Made by a program: the position numbers and the translations under genes. From Calvatia gigantea (Eukaryota > Basidiomycota > Agaricomycetes > Agaricales > Lycoperdaceae), in the NCBI GenBank assembly GCA_025093985.1, contig JACAAK010000014.1, positions 2,475,345 through 2,539,344 on the forward strand: 64,000 nt of DNA, written 5' to 3'. The notes under the pieces are model-generated. The model had not been told where the DNA came from. It worked only from the letters and a program-made list of their open reading frames with translations, and made no database searches. Of the stretch, positions 36,322 to 49,719 are shown piece by piece (position 1 is the first letter of the stretch; each line of letters opens with the position of its first letter).

Positions 36322-38332
36322 GCTCGCTTAGAGCGCTGAGCGGTGGATGAGCGTCCAGCGATTTGAGTGACGACAGCCGGATGTATTCTTACTATGTTAT
36401 CCTTTGTGTGATTGTATGCCAGCCTATGTAGATCCCTATATGCTAACATGCGATGTGATATTGTGGAGGACTTGAAGGCACAACGTAGCCATGCGAAGCC
36501 CAGCTTTTTCGAGTCCAATGCTTGTGTTCCTAGCCCCCTGATGCGTATTCGTGGAAATTGACTTAATATTTGCAGTGACGAAAGCGCAAGGTACCAACGT
36601 ATGAACTAAATATTCCTGTCATATTTTTGAAAAGCCCATAGTGCTAGGCTGCTAAGTACATGAGATGGAACTGAGTGTGTGGTATTGAACTATAAGCTGG
36701 TCTGTTACCTCGCTCGGGCATCCCAGCAACCCAGAGTGGAGTTTTGCCACCGAGCGTTTTTGCATGCTGCAAACTAGCTCTCCGGGCGCCTCTTTACATT
36801 TACCAAAGTGGTTAGTGGTTGGTCATACATTGGCGCTCCTTGTGTCACCTACTCCGCCCATGCGACCATCACCCCTTGTTCAACAGCATGGGCGATAATC
36901 ATATGAAGGAGAGTGGAGTGGGACCGGAGATGAGGGAATCAGAGCGGAGGGTGGGCCTCCATTGGTGAGGTTGGAGGGCGAGGCGGTAGAACAGTCAACC
37001 GTACCAATAAAAGGGGACGAAAGTTGGAGGTTGTGGATGGAATGTGAGTCCGAGGCCTGACAGCGCCAAACTTTCCGTCGGTTTACGTGATTGGACAAGG
37101 TGGAGGAGGCGTAAGAGCCTGGCATTGAATATCTTTCCCTTTCCCAACAACCCTGGGCTAGAATAACCCTTGAGGACCTTGCCCAAACTCCGCCAGTAGG
37201 CTTCTCCTCACATTAAAATGAGCACTTCCTCGTCCGGCCCTCCACCTCTTTCTAATCTTTGTTCCTGTAGAACCCATTAGATGCCTCTTTCCACATCTTG
37301 TCGCAAGAAACAACAGTCCTATGGAGTGAAGGACGTAAGTGAATGTGTTGTTTGGGGACTTAAGTTTTGCAAGAAATACCGTGAACTTTTCGGCTTGGAG
37401 GGTCCAGTGACGGTTTAAAGGCGTAGGATCTCAAGGTGAGGCGTATAGTGGGATTGTATGAAGAGATAGGGTAAATCTTTTTATGATTCCCACAGTTTCT
37501 CGAATAACAGATCGTTTGAGTGAGGTATTTATCGTGAATTTGTTTAAGGGTGCATCACTCTGTAATCATAAATGGGCCTGGGTTAAGCACACTGAGCTCA
37601 CACAAAATAATGTTGAGAAGTCACAATGTACCACTGTAACAGTAATCGTAATCGTACGCCTCCAACTCGGGTTCTTCAAGGTTTGGCCCAACTTTATCCA
37701 AGAACCACTGGAAATCGGCAGAATCGAATCAGTATCGTTTTCCCTCTTGAGATCGACAGTCGATAATGATACTGGCATACTTTAACTCACGGGCTATCAG
37801 CCACTCCGTCGTCTCGGAATCACCTGCCAATCCGGCCCTAGTTTTTCGGAGGGACTTGGGAGGAGGGAGCGGATAGATGATTAACACGGTTGGGAAGTAC
37901 AGACGCCGGAGATGACTAAGTGAGTTCCCAAGTTTTTGCCCCCGGGGGTGCGTGTTTTGAGCGTGTCTACGGAACTTGTGAAGCCCTTTTTCCGGAAAGG
38001 TCTGGTATGAAGTCGAGAATAGTTCTTGGGTTTTGAACACGGAGTGCGGTCACCGGTGGTGGTTCGGATTTCTTGGCTCCACGTGGCGTCGCATCTCCCA
38101 ATGCACCATTTCACTGCACCCCCAGGCATTCGTAACAACTAGTTTTCTTTTGTGTGATCTACAAATTACCCTCAGCAACATTAGATCTCATTCACTGTAT
38201 GTATTTGGCGCCCTTCGCAGCCAATTCCCCATCGACGAACCTCCCCCCCCTGTTTTGCCGGTTGAAGGCCCTGGAACTCGAGACAGGGAGCGATGTTCTC
38301 TTGAGACGTGCGTGTATGCGCCCGCTCAGCCG
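36322..38332. other. Intergenic region, no gene recognised
   Basis: Only unrelated short frames are seen. I found no motif, repeat or RNA gene. Confidence 0.4.
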
Positions 38333-39403
38333 TTAAAATTTCTTCCGACGAATGGATGTATGACTGGGCGTATAAAATGTGCTTAAGCTACGTTGCCAGT
38401 CACCGTTAGAGATACTGGTGGGCAGGCTTTCGATGCACTTCTTAACGGTCTTGGATATCGCCACCATGTCGTAGGGCATTTTCTGACACTGTTGACTAGA
38501 GCATCTTGCCTCGAAACAACGCTTGCCCTCTCGCAGGTCCCCCAAATTCTAGCTCTAGGACGCTCTTCCCGCTCGCATCCTGATCCATCTCCCATACAAG
38601 TCTCAAGCCGAAGTGCGCTCAGGGGGCTTTGATCCGCATTGCATGAATAGAATTGGCATTTAGCTGATCCCTCTGAGTCGCAATACTTGAATTGCGGCGA
38701 GGAAAACAAAACTGCGCGAAACGTATCTCTGCGGAGTCGGTGAAATTGGAGAAGTTTGAAAAGGGCGGACGCCGGGAGGTTGGACAGCTGAGCCTCGAAT
38801 TTCGATTCCTGGGAGGTCAGGGACTAGCGCTGGCTTCGGCGAAAGTACTGTCGGTTTTGGCTTTCACGGGTGGGGGGAAGAGATTGAGTGGAAGAGTGAG
38901 TTCCGCCCCCCGTTGAATAACTTCATCCCACCCTAACCGGATGCCAAGCGCATACATCAATATTGGTTCATTGAGACAGGTCGGCGTCAAGCACAGAGCA
39001 CGGGCGAACGATAAGAGGCCCTGAGCGTCAAGGTACACCATTACCTCGATTGCTGCTTCGAGCTCGGCGTAAGATGTTAGGAGAGGCGTTGGGAAGTTGC
39101 TGAGCATGAGCATGACACGTTCCACCGGTGCGCTAGGGAATGGAAGGGTAGTAAATTGAGGGGGTCGCATGATACTCTTTATCGGTGAGGACAGTGGTAT
39201 GAGAGGTTGGGAGACTCTGCGAGGGCTCTAAGCAAGGTTCACCTGTTTGCGGTTTGGACTTTTGGCTCAGGGGGCGAACGGAAATAACCCGACGCCCTCC
39301 TGAGTATGATACTGGGAAGACGGAAGAGCATCCCTGCGTTTGATGAGATGACAATGTCTGCATCACTGGCGTCGCTGAACATTGGGTGAAATTCGGATGG
39401 CAT
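38333..39403 (-). pseudogene. BTB/POZ-like protein A, C-terminus frame-broken
   Basis: A paralogue of the gene at 44091-45109. The ATG at 39403 begins MPSEFHPMFSDASDADIVISSNAG, which fits the first strand-helix of a BTB fold (SD-DADIVI-S). It continues FRLPSIILRRASGYFR. An intron at 39175-39242 joins to a frame that aligns with the paralogue through SYAELEAAIEVMVYLDAQG and GWDEVIQRGAELTL. Downstream the similarity moves to another frame near 38600, where one base appears inserted before the segment equivalent to LVWEMDQDASGK. The end, KKCIESLPTSI, is again conserved in another frame. BTB proteins act as protein-binding adaptors; function here is unknown. Confidence 0.6.
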
Positions 39404-39410
39404 AGTGGAT

Positions 39411-39858
39411 AAGAAGTGGGGAAGCGGATGTGCAGTCTGCTAAAGCGTGGGGGTTTGGTCCAAGCCTTTTTATCGAGCGTTAAAGATCCATCGATAAGCA
39501 CTAACTTGGAATTCGGAAGTCATGTTGATGATGATCACATCTCCCGCTTTCACGCTGCGTGGCTCCGGCTGCGAAATCAACCGTCCTAAGAATACTCGAA
39601 CATACATTCGTTGGGCTGTAACTATGCTACGTGCGCCACACTTTCAAACATCGGTTGGCAAGCTTTCTACACACCTCCTGATTGCCTTCAACATTGGTAT
39701 CCTGGGACAAAGGTAACTCTGGCATGGCTGGCGGTGACACTTTGCGCCCCAGCAGCGCTTGCTCTCCATCCACTCCTCCATTTCCACCCTCAAAAGAGTC
39801 TTCCCACTTGCGTCCTGATCCATTTCCCACACAAGCCTCGACCGGAGTTCTCGCAGGG
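39411..39858. repeat. 448-bp duplicate of 43858-44305
   Basis: Base-for-base match to 43858-44305 over the stretches I compared. It contains the BTB intergenic spacer plus the last part of the BTB-B coding sequence (LRSRLVWEMDQ to ESLPTDV, minus strand). It ends abruptly inside that gene and joins DUF262-gene sequence. Confidence 0.9.
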
Positions 39859-41419
39859 GGTGGTTTGGGATTATCAGGTGGAAGCGGGGTGTCATCCTCG
39901 TCCTCCTCATGCACACGTTTTCTCTTCTTCCCCTTCCCCTTCGTCTTTAGGTCACCATCCAACTGCTGGTAATTTTCCGGCCGTAAATTCTTCAAAAAGC
40001 CAATCATCGTCTTGCCGACTTTCGTATTTAACCGGATATCGACATGCTCCTGGCGCACGTTCCTCCTCATATCCTCTATGGCCTTTGCTAGTGACCTCTT
40101 CCCCAGCTTCCCAGCCCAGACGTATACCAACAGAGTTATGCATATAAACTCGATAGGCGACACTTTACAATTCGCAGCAGTCCCTCCAAACTCGGCCGCA
40201 GACATCCGAAACACGCCGCTGATGTTCTTATCCTCATCGCACACCAGACTTTCATAGACTTCAAATGTCGCCCGAACATTTGAACGGAATGAAGAAGGGA
40301 GTGGCGCAAGGTCCGAGAGGAAAGATTCCAGTTGGGAAATGGATCCTGTATTGGCGAGGTGGGCGGGAGAGATAGCGTAGCGGTCGAGACACCAGATGAT
40401 GGTGGCGAGGCAGCGGAAGTCGGTGCCGCGGGACCGATCCCAGTCGAGAGATCCAAGTCCGCGAGATTCGTCTTTGAAAAACCTGGTTTGAAGCTCGCGG
40501 ATGAAATCTGCGCGCGGAGTTTTGACAACGGCCATTTTTTCAGCTGGGGTGAGCGCCATGCCTAGTTGAACGCGCTGGAGGAAACGTAAGCATAGAGATC
40601 GAAGGTGGGATATGAACCTGGGTTCGCTAGAATACCTGGAAAATTTCCCGCTCGTCTTTGTCGTTGATATCGGAGTACTCAACGCAAACTATTTGTTTGT
40701 TGGAAAAAAGGCGACGGTACTTTTCGGGGAGGATGTTACGTTTCTTTTTCTTGCCTGTTTCGGGAGTTGGAGAATCTTTGTACCAGTATTTCTCGCCGGA
40801 TATCCTGTTACGAGACTGTGAGTGAAGTGTTCTGCGAGAGTGTGCATGCACTACGCACCGGTCCCTGTCTAGTTCGGGTTTCAAGGTTGTAGCTTGAGCG
40901 AGAAAGGGGTAATGTGATGAACAAACTTACGGTATATCTGGAATAGGGGGATTGGTATGAGTGCCATAAGAATGAGGAAGGTGCTCACTAGACCAAGCAT
41001 GAATCTACTGTCCTCAGTGGGCGGAATTAAAAACAAAAAAGAGGAGATACGCACCTGTATATTGATGTCAAACGCTGTTTTCCATCAATGCATATCTTGC
41101 TCTCAGAGCCGTCCTCGTGTGCGATAACCGCTACATTCTGATTAACTTTTGGAACTCAATGAAACGCCAAGGACTCACAGAAGATGACCGGAGGAATATA
41201 GAAATTTCTAAAGATGGAGTCAAGGAGTCCAACCTGCTTAGCCTCTGGCCAGACGACGTCTTCAAACAAAGGTTAGATCAGTAAGGTCAGGTGAATTTTA
41301 CGCGTCTGGGGACGTACCGCGCTGATACTCTGGGTCCAAATCGATGTCTCCGCTTACAATCTGGTCAAATAACGCCTGAGAAGTATAAGTGGTCGCCCTT
41401 GGAGGCTTAAGAGCGTTCG

Positions 41420-41422
<3 letters not shown>
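39859..41422 (-). pseudogene. DUF262-like gene, partial copy 1
   Basis: Near-identical to 49808-51372. Sequence begins inside the Pro-rich C-terminus and ends at the 5' portion, just inside NALKPPRATTYTSQALFDQ, where it switches to receiver-like-gene sequence at a shared TGA. It lacks the start codon and N-terminal 40 residues. Unlike the copy at 49720-51520 it does not have the extra base near 50172, so its main exon stays open. At its 3' end it runs out of frame into the BTB fragment. It is a chimera, either a genomic rearrangement or an assembly join. Confidence 0.75.
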
Positions 41423-43857
<2,435 letters not shown>

Positions 43858-43858
<1 letters not shown>

Positions 43859-44305
43859 AGAAGTGGGGAAGCGGATGTGCAGTCTGCTAAAGCGTGGGGG
43901 TTTGGTCCAAGCCTTTTTATCGAGCGTTAAAGATCCATCGATAAGCACTAACTTGGAATTCGGAAGTCATGTTGATGATGATCACATCTCCCGCTTTCAC
44001 GCTGCGTGGCTCCGGCTGCGAAATCAACCGTCCTAAGAATACTCGAACATACATTCGTTGGGCTGTAACTATGCTACGTGCGCCACACTTTCAAACATCG
44101 GTTGGCAAGCTTTCTACACACCTCCTGATTGCCTTCAACATTGGTATCCTGGGACAAAGGTAACTCTGGCATGGCTGGCGGTGACACTTTGCGCCCCAGC
44201 AGCGCTTGCTCTCCATCCACTCCTCCATTTCCACCCTCAAAAGAGTCTTCCCACTTGCGTCCTGATCCATTTCCCACACAAGCCTCGACCGGAGTTCTCG
44301 CAGGG
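43858..44305. repeat. 448-bp duplicate of 39411-39858
   Basis: Second copy of the BTB spacer and BTB-B 3' end. Here it continues without a break into the rest of BTB-B, so this is the natural context. Confidence 0.9.
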
Positions 44306-45109
44306 AGTGGTCGAGGTCCGTTGGAAGGTGACAAGATGGGCATTGGTCCGATCCCGGATTGCAGGGTTTGAATTCTGACGACGAATACAAAAATCGACGA
44401 AATATGTCCCGACGCAAACGATGGAATTTGAAAAGTCTAACGACGCCTTCTGCAGATACTCTAGATAACTGACTCTCAAACTTTAGTTTCGAGGAAGACC
44501 TGGTACTGGCGTCAACGTCCATTGAGCTTGGGTCATCCGACGACAGCAGGTTGAGTGAGAGTGTGAGCTCTGCTGCACGCTGAATGACTTCATCCCATCC
44601 ATATCTAATGCCAATTCCGTACACTCCTATAGGCTCCCTGAGACAGGCTGCTGTCAAACATGACCCGCGCGCGCTGGATAAAGGACCTGGAGTCCTGAGG
44701 TAGTCCATCACGTCGAGTGCTGCTTCTAGTTCATCACAGGATGTCCAGAGGGGCGTTTGGAAGCTACTCATCATTGATAAGACGCGTTCAAGAGGTGCAT
44801 CAGGAGGAAATGGAAGCAAGTGGACCTGAGGGGTTGCACCATCTTTCGGATTCGGCGGTTCGAATGTTACAGGATTTTGCAAGAGGTTTGGGTAGGTCTT
44901 GGTTTGGGATTGTAGTCGTACGTCAGGATCAAGGAGGGCACGAAAGTATCCCGACGTCCATTTGATCCCGACGTCCATTTGACCATTGGCAGACGGAAGT
45001 ATGTGCCATTGTTTGATGCGAGGATCACGTCCGTATCCTTGGTGTCGCTAAACATTGGGCAGAACTCGGGTTTGATGGGGTTATCTGCTTGGGGTGAGTT
45101 GGAGGCCAT
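44091..45109 (-). pseudogene. BTB/POZ-like protein B, frameshifted by 17-bp tandem duplication
   Basis: ATG at 45109 starts MASNSPQADNPIKPEFCPMFSDTKD, followed by DTDVILASNNGTYFRLP, a BTB-type opening. A 17-bp unit is then repeated exactly at 44949-44965 and 44966-44982. Seventeen is not a multiple of three, so the frame shifts. In the shifted frame the domain resumes at WTSGYFRALLDPDVRLQ and stays open to a TGA at 44091. It reads through HLLPFPPDAPLERVLSMM, CDELEAALDVMDYL, VYGIGIRYGWDEVIQRAAELTL and a C-terminal KAIRRCVESLPTDV. BTB-A has no such duplication. The product is broken unless the duplication is an assembly error. Confidence 0.65.
44949..44982. repeat. 17-bp exact tandem duplication
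   Basis: TCCCGACGTCCATTTGA occurs twice in direct succession (44949-44965, 44966-44982) inside the BTB-B coding region. Confidence 0.97.
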
Positions 45110-46126
45110 AAGGGGGAAAATGGTAGTTCGGAGCTGACGTTGTTAAACAACGTGTGTGTACCTTTGCACACGGGGAACGCGTGTCTTCAACTTTACATAA
45201 CGTCCCAATATAGTTGGAGCCAAGAACCCTGTAAAAATATTAATGATGGATATGGTGATAACGCATGATATAAATACGCATGAACTTTTGCAGGTCCCAT
45301 GTTGGGGCGCTAAATGCACTGGTAATTACTAATCTCACAGGTTTCAAAAATCGCCGAATTTCTATATACCTGTACTACCAGCTTATATACGTAGGCAAAG
45401 TGATAAAAAACCATATTCGGGTGGAACAAATAACGATGAGAACAAATGTAAAATACATGATAAGGTCAGTGCAGTCATAGAAAAGGTTCGGAAAATATGA
45501 TTTAAAAAAGGAAATATCGCGGAAGGTTTGGACAATGTCCGTCCGTCACACAGGGTCAATATGCATTATTGGACGTGCATAATTAATTATTAGCACAGGC
45601 AACCTGTGGGTGCCAGAAGACCCACCTACACCCACACCTACTCAAACCCATACCCTCAACAAAGGGTGGAGGGTGTGCATGGGTGTGAGCGGCGGGGGTA
45701 TGGTGGGCTTATGCAGATACTCTAACCCATTGATAAATAACAGCGATTTAGGATATAGTCTTAAGTCGGCCAAATATAGATTACTGTCGGAGGAAATTTT
45801 CCTTATACTTGACTTCGACCTTTGTCTAAGTCAGCTAAGTCATGGCTAAGTTTGCTGGTGGCCTGGAGAAAAATGAGGTGTACTTGAGTCTTAGCCTCTG
45901 TGGCACAAACATGAACGGAACCTTAACCTTCTATAAAGTGTAAGTGCCGCCCATTCTGAACAAGAAACCCTTTCGGCTCGTGTATTACAAGCAGAAGCCC
46001 AACGACTCCATTTTGATATCGGCGACCTGCTTCGCGCTCTCTTCTTTAACCTTGATAACCGCCTGCTTCGGGAACGGTGGCATGCTTCATGCCTCCAACG
46101 TTGACCTACCACTACTACACAATTGA
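45110..46126. other. Intergenic region with possible short exon
   Basis: This holds the promoter of BTB-B. On the plus strand a short frame near 45842-45941 (start MAKFAGGLEKNEVYLSL) ends in NMNGTLTFYK and could be a 5' exon of the CVNH-like gene that follows. I cannot prove the link. Confidence 0.35.
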
Positions 46127-46710
46127 GGAATGGGGAATTTGTACCCGGTGGGGGAGGTTCCAACTATTCTGCTCGGAGCCTCTGCCTCAGTGTTGCCAAC
46201 TTTCCAATAACACTGGGTGCCGAGCAAGTGGATCATAAGGGTGAATGGAAAACCGCTTCCATGGACCTTTCAATCTGCATAGTCAACAGGAATGGCCGAC
46301 TGACCTTCGAGAAGCAGTGAGTACTTCGGATTCTACCACGGAAGCGGTAGTTGGAGTTAAAACTAATGACACCCGAGACTGACGAGTGGTTCAACAGGGA
46401 TGGTGTATTCACAAAGTTCTTCGAGCATATTCCTGTCCTGGGATATGTCGTCGCCGGCATTCACGTGCCCTCCGGAAATAGTGTTGGTCTTTCCCATTGC
46501 TGGAAGTGTTGCCTCGCCGACCCAACTGATATCAACTTCTGATAGGATCGCGCTGCGCATGCAATTTCTATTTGCACCAACTCCATGATCATCTGCTTGG
46601 GAATTGTCATAGGGACTTACTTTGGTGGTCCCGCGGGTGCAATGATCGGAGCTGGTCTTGCACTCCTATTGGCATTCTGGCAGAAGAAAGGATTGCTAAT
46701 GTGTGGGTAA
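46127..46710 (+). CDS. CVNH-like domain plus Gly/Ala membrane-like segment, partial model
   Basis: The first part reads SMDLSICIVNRNGRLTF after GEWKTA. This resembles the repeat core of cyanovirin-N homology (CVNH) lectin domains (SxDLn-ci-N-nG-L-f). After one intron the frame gives FTKFFEHIPVLGYVVAGIH. A second intron, with a GT donor after GNS and acceptor at about 46544, leads to DRAAHAISICTNS and the Gly-rich hydrophobic run LGIVIGTYFGGPAGAMIGAG. It ends at a TAA at 46708-46710. The combination of a CVNH-like head and an IPVLGY/CTNS hydrophobic tail occurs, as far as I recall, in other agaricomycete proteins. The start and first intron are unresolved, and the gene may be incomplete. Confidence 0.4.
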
Positions 46711-47849
46711 CAAACCCTGGGCTGAAGGTGAAGTTTGAAGAAGCCACGATTGGATGATATATTTATGAGACTTTGTACAACGTGATAGCGGCCGGGGCGG
46801 GTGCATATCTCGCCAAGTGGTTGAAATCCCTCTCTCCAACCGAAACGGACTAAGCTGTAGTCGTCGTCCTGAAGAAGCTCAGGTCCAAATTTGCTGATGT
46901 GGCAAACTTCACCGTCTACGTGGTAATTAAGTAGGTTACAATGTTTCGAAGTTATCTGTTCTTACAAGCATGGATGTTTTAGAGTCATTGACCAGCTTCA
47001 AGGCTTAACGGACAACGCGGAATGGGATGAGACTACAAGTAAGGTAAATCAAATTCTGGAAAATGAGAAACACTAGCACAAAGTGTACCCGACTTTTTGT
47101 AAAGAGCGTAAAATTGCCAACGCCTTTAAATCAGACTTTACAGACTTTATGTGTCGTCAAACCCCAACAACAGGCAAGGTCATGATCTAATTTGATTTCC
47201 TCGTAAGCGGTGATTGTAAACATTGCTGTAAGCATCGCGTTATTGATACCCATGTTTGGCGTTAAACCTGGCACTACACCCCCCTCCCCTCTGCGCCCCA
47301 CAACGTCAACACCCTTGCCCGGGCTTCGCCATTCCTTGTCCGCATCCCGTCAGTTGAGAACGACTACTATGTGCTTACATTTGTGTTCGTAAAAGTGGAT
47401 TTTCGACCATGTGGACGATTCCGGTGGCCAAAACTGGGGCGATTCGATTGCGATTCGGCTTTGAATGGCTCTTGAGCCGGATTGTCATTCTCCAGGATTT
47501 TCTGCCACACAGGTGCGTGGGTACCTCCGCCCACCCCACACAGCCAAACGATGACACTTGACGCCGGTGATCGTCCTTTTCCACGCTTTAGCCAAAAGCT
47601 TCTCCGGATTACTAACCCCGAGGCGGTGCTGGCCACCACCCCAAGTTACCTTTCGTCGAGCCCGCAGCTGGCAGATAACCTGCGAACGAGCAAGGACGCC
47701 ACCATCTCCGAACCCGAAACTTCGACAAGATGAGGTGGGTCGATAAAGCTGGGCCGCCAAACGATCATACTGAAATCAACAGCCAACTAGATCCCCGTGC
47801 CCTTCTCCACCGTGATTCCATCTCTTTCCTACCCTTTCTGACATACACT
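46711..47849. other. Intergenic region, no gene recognised
   Basis: Short frames only. The final 100 bases are the presumed promoter and leader of the receiver-like gene. Confidence 0.4.
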
Positions 47850-49212
47850 ATGCCTGTTGAACCCACTGCTCTTCTTGCGGCGGTTTTTGCCACTGCACGT
47901 GCAACTAACGTATGGCTCAAGGCCAAGGACCGCAAACAATCCATCATAGACGACCTCACGAAAGTTACCCAGATGCTTTGTGATATCCTCCAGCCACTAC
48001 AGGATCCTCGAAACGTCCAGAAACTCAACAAGAACGTACTGTCGGTGTTACTCGAGACAGCAGAGGCGTTGTCATCCACCAAAGAACATCTCGCTCACTG
48101 GCAGGCCGAAACAACATCCTTGGCGTCCGTTCTTGGGTGCTTGTCGCCCATGACGGTTGTCGAGTCCCTCAAAGACGACCAGGAAAAGTTGAAGGAACGA
48201 ATCTTGCTGCTCACACTGGCATTACAAGTGGCCGTTATTACCAGTGCCAATACCGGGGTAAATAGAACCGGAGAAAATACGAGGCCCATAGCGGTTCCTG
48301 AGGAGCACGTGGAAGAAATGAGAAACGAAGACGTACGGGATTTCTGGAAGCATAATTTTGGACAGGTGGGTTGTTGTGTCCTCCTGTGTCTGAAAAATTT
48401 TCCCAACCATAGTGGCCAGAACATTTTCGTATTCGACTCTGTGGTACCCTCTGCGATCAGCCGGTGGACAAATGAGTATATTGACGAATACCTTGAAAAT
48501 GCTCTTATGATGGCAATTGATGCCAAAGATATGGGTATCACGACGTTGAAAAGCCTTGCGAATTTTGTGGGCAGTAAAACAATAAAAGAGTCCATATCGG
48601 CACTGAAGGGTGACATTGTGGGTTGGTCTCGTCGTCTAATATTGAATCCCAGTGGAATGACTAGTTCAATAGCGTGGAGAGACACCGCTCCAACAATGGT
48701 GGTGGCCGATTTGCCACCGATGCTTGTTTGGATAGACGATAACCCGAAAAATAATTCGCGGGGGGTCCTACAGGCTCAGCGGCAAGGAGTAGAGGTTATC
48801 CAAATTTTATCTACTGCTGTGGTAAAGATATGGGTTAAGGAGAATCACGGTACGAATTTACAATAGCCGAAATCTGGTTCACTAACGCATTGCCGTAGCT
48901 CGCTTGGGACAACTCGAAAATGCGAACAAACTTCGTTTCATTACTGACAATGGCCGGTGGGAACGAGACGACCGGGAGGGAGAATTCATGAACCTTGCTG
49001 CCGGTGAATTAGCGTTGCGTTTCCTCCGAGGCTCGGGGTTCACTTCCCCAGTCTTGGTATATTGCCTCACAAGCATCTTTGCGACCCAATACGTCCTAAA
49101 TTTTAGCCGTGCAGGCTCGACCGTCAAACCCTCTGTCTGTCTCGCCTTTATTAAGGAACTTGCCACCGGTGTCGATGCCCGTGATTGCAAATGGCAAGGA
49201 TTCAGGAGGTGA
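47850..49212 (+). CDS. Helical-bundle plus receiver/TIR-like domain protein
   Basis: Two exons, 47850-48849 and 48899-49212, give 1314 nt (437 aa). The N-terminus (about 1-140) is all-helical: MPVEPTALLAAVFATARATNV and following. It resembles the four-helix bundles (HeLo/MLKL-like) that head fungal cell-death proteins, though I see no diagnostic motif. The middle (150-285) is mixed. From 288 a receiver-like alpha/beta domain begins with PPMLVWIDDNPKNN. It proceeds to GVEVIQILSTA, then across the intron to LRFITDNGRWERD, then LRGSGFTSPVLVYC and a final beta-alpha unit with STVKPS. IDDNPxNN with a later (D/N)xGR-E and P-h-hhY is the hallmark of a receiver/TIR-like family found in bacterial conflict systems. 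An earlier in-frame ATG exists at 47730, but the ATG at 47850 gives the natural domain start. Confidence 0.7.
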
Positions 49213-49719
49213 CCCTGGGTCTGGGCTTTGAGGGATCGTCGAGGTCCTGAGCAGAGTTGTTCGCCAGCAATCTGTGCCAAACGGAGCCAAGAGAAAGGCT
49301 GTAGAAGCTAAGGGAAGAGGGATCAGGGCGAAAGTGTCGTCAGGGGCATAATTGGTGATAATACCGCAGATTTAGAGAGGGACGCAGAGTATGTAGACGA
49401 TTAATATGTATTGCATGAATTAAATATTGAGCCTTCCGCCGTGCTACTCCTCTCACATGTACACTCAGCTCATCAGCCTGTCCCTCTGATAGGCCCAACC
49501 CAGGACTCGTCCAAGACACCAAGAATGTAGCTGAAATATTATGCTATGGCAGGTAAAGTTCGATAAACAGACATAAAATACGCCAGCTACTCTTCATGCC
49601 CTGTGCCTTCCCTGCTCGGAATCTGTGTCTGCGACTGGTGCTGTTGTCTCAGGGCTCTTAGCGTCGCCAGCCGTGGTTTGCTTATGGTCTGTGTCGCTGG
49701 TGGATTTGCGTTCGTAGGA
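49213..49719. other. Convergent intergenic region
   Basis: This lies between the 3' ends of the receiver-like gene (+) and the DUF262-like gene (-). No gene is recognised. Confidence 0.5.

Noticed and set aside
39627..40682. A 351-codon minus-strand frame that looks like one intact protein
   Set aside because: It fuses the DUF262-gene C-terminal half to BTB sequence read out of its own frame, so it is a junction product and not a natural gene.
45600..45720. GGGTGT/ACACCC-rich patch suggesting telomeric or G-quadruplex sequence
   Set aside because: The units are irregular and do not match TTAGGG. It looks like ordinary low-complexity sequence.
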